From NCBI GenBank assembly GCA_004026145.2, contig CP034991.1, forward strand, positions 5,189,794 to 5,253,793: DNA of 64,000 nt, written 5' to 3'. The notes beneath the pieces are model-generated. The model saw only the letters and a program-made list of their open reading frames with translations. It made no database searches and was not told where the DNA came from. Shown piece by piece: positions 60,068 through 64,000 of the stretch. The DNA is from Takifugu bimaculatus. Taxonomy: Eukaryota > Chordata > Actinopteri > Tetraodontiformes > Tetraodontidae. The translations under genes and the position numbers were made by a program. Every line of letters starts with the position of its first letter. The stretch's first letter is position 1.

Positions 60068-61074
60068 CAGTCATGGCCAAAAGTTTTGAGAATGATTCCT
60101 TCAGGGTTTTAGGTGTTTGCCAGATGTTTCTATGGTATGAATGACATACAATTAGAAAGCTATCAAAAGCTGTTTATTGAGAATTACATGCAATAGGTCA
60201 ATATTTGCAGTGTTGACCCTTCTTTTTCAAGACCTCTGCAATTCTCCCTGGAATGCTGTCGATCAACTTCTGAACCAAATCCTGACTGATGGCCGTCCAT
60301 TCTTGGCATAATCAATGCTTGGAGTTTGTCAGAATTTGTGGGTTTTTGATTGTCCACCCGCCTCTTGAGGATTGACCACAAGTTCTCAATGGGATTAAGA
60401 TCTGGAGAGTTTCCTGGCCAAGGGGCCCAAAATCTTAATGTTTTGTTCCCTAAGCCATTTTGTTATGACCTTGCTTTATGGCAAGGTGCTCTGTACTGGT
60501 GGTGGCCCGATCCCGTCGCTGAAACAACTTCAGGAGACGGTCCTGCCGCTTGCTGGACTTTCTTGGGCGCCCTGGAGCCTGTTTGGCATCAATTGAACCT
60601 CTCTCCTTGAAGTTCTTGATAATCCTATAGACGGTTGACTGAGGTGCAATCTTACTCGCTGCAATAAACTTCCCCGTTTAGGCCCTTTTTGTGCAATGCA
60701 ATGATGGCTGCACGTGTTTCCTTGCTGGTAACCATGACTAACAGATGAGGAACAAGTGTCAAGTCACTCACTCCTGAGAGATTGAGCTCCAGCCTTGTCC
60801 TCATGACCACCCACACCTGTGTTAATGTGTGTGACACCTGTGTTTCATTGAAATTATGTTAGCTGGTCCTTTTGTGGCAGGGCTGAAATGCAGTGGAAAT
60901 GTGGTTTTTAGTGATAAAGTTCATTTTCAAGGCAAATAGGGACTATGCAAATAATTGCAGTTGAGTGGATCACTCCTCATAACATTCTGGAGTATATACA
61001 AATTTCCATTATAAAAATTGAAACTGCAGACTTTGTATAAATTAATAGTTTGTCAAAACTTTTGGCCATGACTG
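60068..61074 (-). mobile_element. Internally deleted Tc1-type transposon (unit 6)
   Basis: Same site, TA-flanked, 1007 bp. The transposase remnants are broken by several one-base indels, including within the N-terminal and C-terminal frames. Confidence 0.92.
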
Positions 61075-61299
61075 TACATTTGGGGGCTTTTCACTCTCTT
61101 AGGACCCAAAATGTAAATCCAGGGTTCCATTTGCTGCCTTCGGCTTCTTAACAGAAAGATCACAACATGTGAAAGTCAGTGGTGTACTGTTCTTTTATCA
61201 CTGAACCCCCTCTAAGCTCGTGTCTTATCACCACCATGGTTTTACTTATTTCAAATGATAAATTGTCTCTAGTTCTTGTATTTCATGTATTTCATGCAG

Positions 61300-61547
61300 C
61301 CAATGAGTCAAAAATAAAAGAAGATCCACAGAACAAAAACCTTGTTGTGAATCAAAACCCAAAAATCAGTCAACTGGCTGCACCGCCTCCGGTCCCCAAG
61401 GTACCTGAACGCTCACCGGCCACTGTACCTCTCCAGGCTTCGGACTTCCAGCATCTTCCGATTAAGACACGAGGCACCGGAGGCCGAGCAGACAACTTAT
61501 CTTTGCAAAATGTGTCATTCAACAGTCAGGTGCCAGATGATAACTGA
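61300..61547 (+). CDS. Terminal exon of an unrecognised plus-strand gene, unit 6
   Basis: Open; same translation as unit 3, with the doubled TATTTCATG in the acceptor tract. Confidence 0.45.
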
Positions 61548-61970
61548 ATAAGAACATTCAATGAAAGAACACAGCAGGACGTACTAACACGGATCATAGC
61601 TGTGATGATTAAAGTTGCCGATTTTGGATGAATATATGAGGAGCAGCAGCAACAACAACAAACGGAATTTTAAAGCTGAAATTTTTGTCCGTTCTGACCC
61701 TAAAATGCACGAATAATTACTAAAAAAATAAAAAATCAATCCATTTGTTTCTTCTATTTAACTCTTAATGACCTAGTTGCAAAGAAACACAACAAAACAG
61801 ATTTTCTATTGAGTACACAAAAAATAATTGTGTGTTATTATTTAATTGTGTGTTAATCATGAGCAGTCAGGGTCAAACACATGCCACCACTTATACATCA
61901 CCACATAACATATCCCACTTATATTTCAAACTACCAAAAATAATATACACACCCTGCACAGCTGGGAACA

Positions 61971-62348
61971 ACCTGGGAATCTACCCAGCTAAACCTGAGA
62001 ATCTACCCAGCTAAACCTGAGAATCTACCCACCTAAACCTGAGAATCTACACACCTTAACCTGAGCATCTACCCACCTAAACCTGAGAATCTACCCACCT
62101 AAACCTGAGAATCTACCCACCTAAACCTGAGCATCTACCCACCTAAACCTGAGAATCTACCACCTAAACCTGAGCATCTACCCACCTAAACCTGAGAATC
62201 TACCCACCTAAACCTGAGCATCTACCCACCTAAACCTGAGAATCTACCCACCTAAACCTGAGAATCTACCCAGCTAAACCTGAGCATCTACCCACCTAAA
62301 CCTGAGCATCTACCCACCTAAACCTGAGCATCTACCCACCTAAACCTG
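61971..62348. repeat. 22-bp minisatellite, unit 6
   Basis: Nearly the same monomer order as unit 3. Confidence 0.95.
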
Positions 62349-62491
62349 TACTTCACTTGGTCACTGATTACGGTGGGACTGGACTGTTCACGAACAGTCG
62401 GGTTTTTTTAATTTAGTAAAAACAAATTATTCTTCTTAAGTGCAGCTACACACGTGTGTGTGTGTGTGTGTGTGTGTGTACGTGCGCGTGT

Positions 62492-63562
62492 TTACGTCGC
62501 CACTAAAAACCACTTGTACAGGTCAGGGACGTATCTGAAGACCCTGCTCACGCTCAGGTGGTGGCAGGCCTGGCAGATGGGGTGCAGGAACCGGTACTTT
62601 TCGTCAGCAAACGGGGTCCCGATGGTGTAAAACTTCCGCCAGTCGAAGTATCTCAGGTAGGCCTCCTCGTCCTGGTCGAGGCTCTGGAGGTGCGCGGCCA
62701 GGGCTGCGGAATCGGCAAAATCGTTCACGTGAATGAAGGAAGAACCCGGGACAAAACTCTCGTAGTTTCTCCTCGGGGGGCCCAGGGCCACCGGGACGGT
62801 CCCGAGGGCCAGAGGCGTGGTGAACTTCTCGGTGATGTAATCTCTGTGAATGGAGCTCTCGAAGGACAGGTAGAACTTGCAGCTTTTGATGGTGGACAGG
62901 TAGTCCTCGCCCTCCATCTTGTCGATGAGGTCCACCGCGATGTGCTTGAGGAGGTCCACGTGGGCGTTGTAGGTCTGATTGAAGGTGTTGGTCATCTCTT
63001 TGCTGTCCACGATCCAGCAGACCAAACGCCGCTTCGGCGGAGGCGTGAAGCCTTTTTCCGGGGTTTTCCTGGCGAAGACCTTCCACCGTACCTGGATGTC
63101 GGCGTCCTTCCTGTAAGTCATGGTCAGATTGAAAAGCGCTTTTATGCCCGGGATCTGCTGGGAGACCAAGGGGGGGTCTGGGTTGAACCAGATCCACCTC
63201 TGAGTTCTGGTGCGGGAGGTGGGCAGGTTGGACAGGTCCTGGCTGATTGCTTTGTGATATATCAAAACCCCGTCCAACGATTTATCATCCGACAGCTGGC
63301 AGTCGCCAATCCCCAGGAGCGTCTTGCAATCCTGCAGATCGAACTTTTTGTTCTCGGGCCAGAACCAGACGAGCAACACGGGTTTTTTCCGGCGGGTCTT
63401 TGCCGACGCGTTCCCCGACTTCTCAGTCTCTGACCACTCGACCGGGGAAGGATGACATTTGGGTAAGGGGGACGACTTGAAGTACATTAATAACAGAACC
63501 GTGGACAGGATGAGGATCACCAGCGTCAGATTTCGCAACACGCCCGTGCTGAGGACGGTCAT
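62492..63562 (-). CDS. fut9-like: Alpha-1,3-fucosyltransferase, FUT9-like, copy 6
   Basis: 356 residues from the preferred Met; the frame extends to 63610. It belongs with copy 3 (Leu23, KVFARKT, NQT sequon). Two private differences: a 12-bp in-frame deletion removes Ala-Ser-Glu-Val after DDKSL (about residues 97-100), and Tyr to His before Val (YNAHVDLL). The deletion is at the start of a segment that leads into the VLIYHK strand, so it may shorten a loop. The GT10 block, CxxC and splice acceptor are intact. Confidence 0.9.
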   Translation of the reverse strand: MTVLSTGVLRNLTLVILILSTVLLLMYFKSSPLPKCHPSPVEWSETEKSGNASAKTRRKKPVLLVWFWPENKKFDLQDCKTLLGIGDCQLSDDKSLDGVLIYHKAISQDLSNLPTSRTRTQRWIWFNPDPPLVSQQIPGIKALFNLTMTYRKDADIQVRWKVFARKTPEKGFTPPPKRRLVCWIVDSKEMTNTFNQTYNAHVDLLKHIAVDLIDKMEGEDYLSTIKSCKFYLSFESSIHRDYITEKFTTPLALGTVPVALGPPRRNYESFVPGSSFIHVNDFADSAALAAHLQSLDQDEEAYLRYFDWRKFYTIGTPFADEKYRFLHPICQACHHLSVSRVFRYVPDLYKWFLVAT

Positions 63563-63690
63563 GATGGACCCTAGAAACAGGAATAGTCGCTTTAGCCACC
63601 GGAAACACATCCATGCTGCGGGCTCGAGCCGCCTCCCAAAGCCATTTTAATAAGCTAAGCGTTAAACTTCGACAGGATAAAGAACTTTAC

Positions 63691-63808
63691 CTCCGTTTTG
63701 GGGCCGCCAGCCTCTCCCTCACCTGTCCTTCGATGCGCGCTGCCGTAACTCCTGAGCGAAGCCCCGCCCCTTTGTGGCTCGAGCAGCCCAGCCACATGAC
63801 GTCACTCG
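63691..63808 (-). promoter_or_regulatory. Promoter-like region and 5' exon of copy 6
   Basis: CRE at 63797-63804; GC box and donor retained. Confidence 0.5.
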
Positions 63809-64000
63809 AAGAAAAGTCGCTGTTCGCACAGACTGTTACAATAGTGCACGTTAGATACTTTATTCTCAGACTAGAAACAGAATTGCGTTGTGAGGAGTCA
63901 GTGCAGTCAGTACACAACAGTATCCTGTCATTGCATTTCAGACAGGTGCAACATGACCTGCGTGACATACTGTCAAACAGGTTTTCCGGGTTTGTGTTTG

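Larger units (their letters stand above)
59520..64000. repeat. Tandem array unit 6, partial
   Basis: Truncated by the window end. It follows the unit 3 pattern: Tc1 element, short AT-rich stretch (61548-61970) and no long pre-minisatellite segment. 59574-60067 has a frameshifted version of the short ORF seen at 23037-23219. Confidence 0.95.

Overview
The window looks like nuclear DNA of a teleost fish. It has no prokaryotic features. It carries a vertebrate-type GT10 fucosyltransferase with its coding region in one exon, spliced exons of a BNIP2/caytaxin-type BCH-domain gene, an AP-endonuclease LINE with a GGATGGAT-type tail, a Tc1-type transposon, and many CA, TCAA, poly-G and longer minisatellite tracts. 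Family assignments come from reading translations; no database search was run.

The whole window is one tandem array. A unit begins at 1, 9598, 22785, 31428, 45468 and 59520, giving five complete units (about 9.6, 13.2, 8.6, 14.0 and 14.1 kb) and the first 4.5 kb of a sixth. The basic unit, read left to right, holds: a CTCF-like motif; a plus-strand terminal exon of an unrecognised gene; a 22-bp minisatellite; an intact FUT9-like fucosyltransferase on the minus strand with a CA repeat just after its stop codon; a GC-box plus CRE promoter-like segment; a spacer with a 20-bp minisatellite, poly-G, (TCAA)n and (CA)n; minus-strand exons of a BNIP2/caytaxin-like gene fragment; a second CTCF-like motif; a poly-G tract; and a second copy of the CRE-containing segment.

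Units differ by large insertions and deletions. A 1.0-kb internally deleted Tc1 element sits at the same TA site in units 3, 5 and 6. A 3.3-kb LINE sits at the same site in units 2, 4 and 5. Unit 3 lacks about 2 kb between its CA repeat and the BCH exons. Unit 4 has a doubled TA exactly where the Tc1 element sits elsewhere. Unit 5 is a mosaic of unit-4-like and unit-3/6-like tracts, so the array has evolved by unequal exchange and gene conversion.

All six fucosyltransferase copies stay open (356 to 363 residues from the start I favour). They share unusual substitutions at positions normally conserved in GT10 enzymes. The BCH fragments are decaying, each copy in a different way. The array therefore looks like a recent, still-exchanging expansion of one gene that drags passenger fragments with it. 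Unit 5 from about 48.4 to 60.5 kb has many single-base indels against its sister units and may contain consensus errors.
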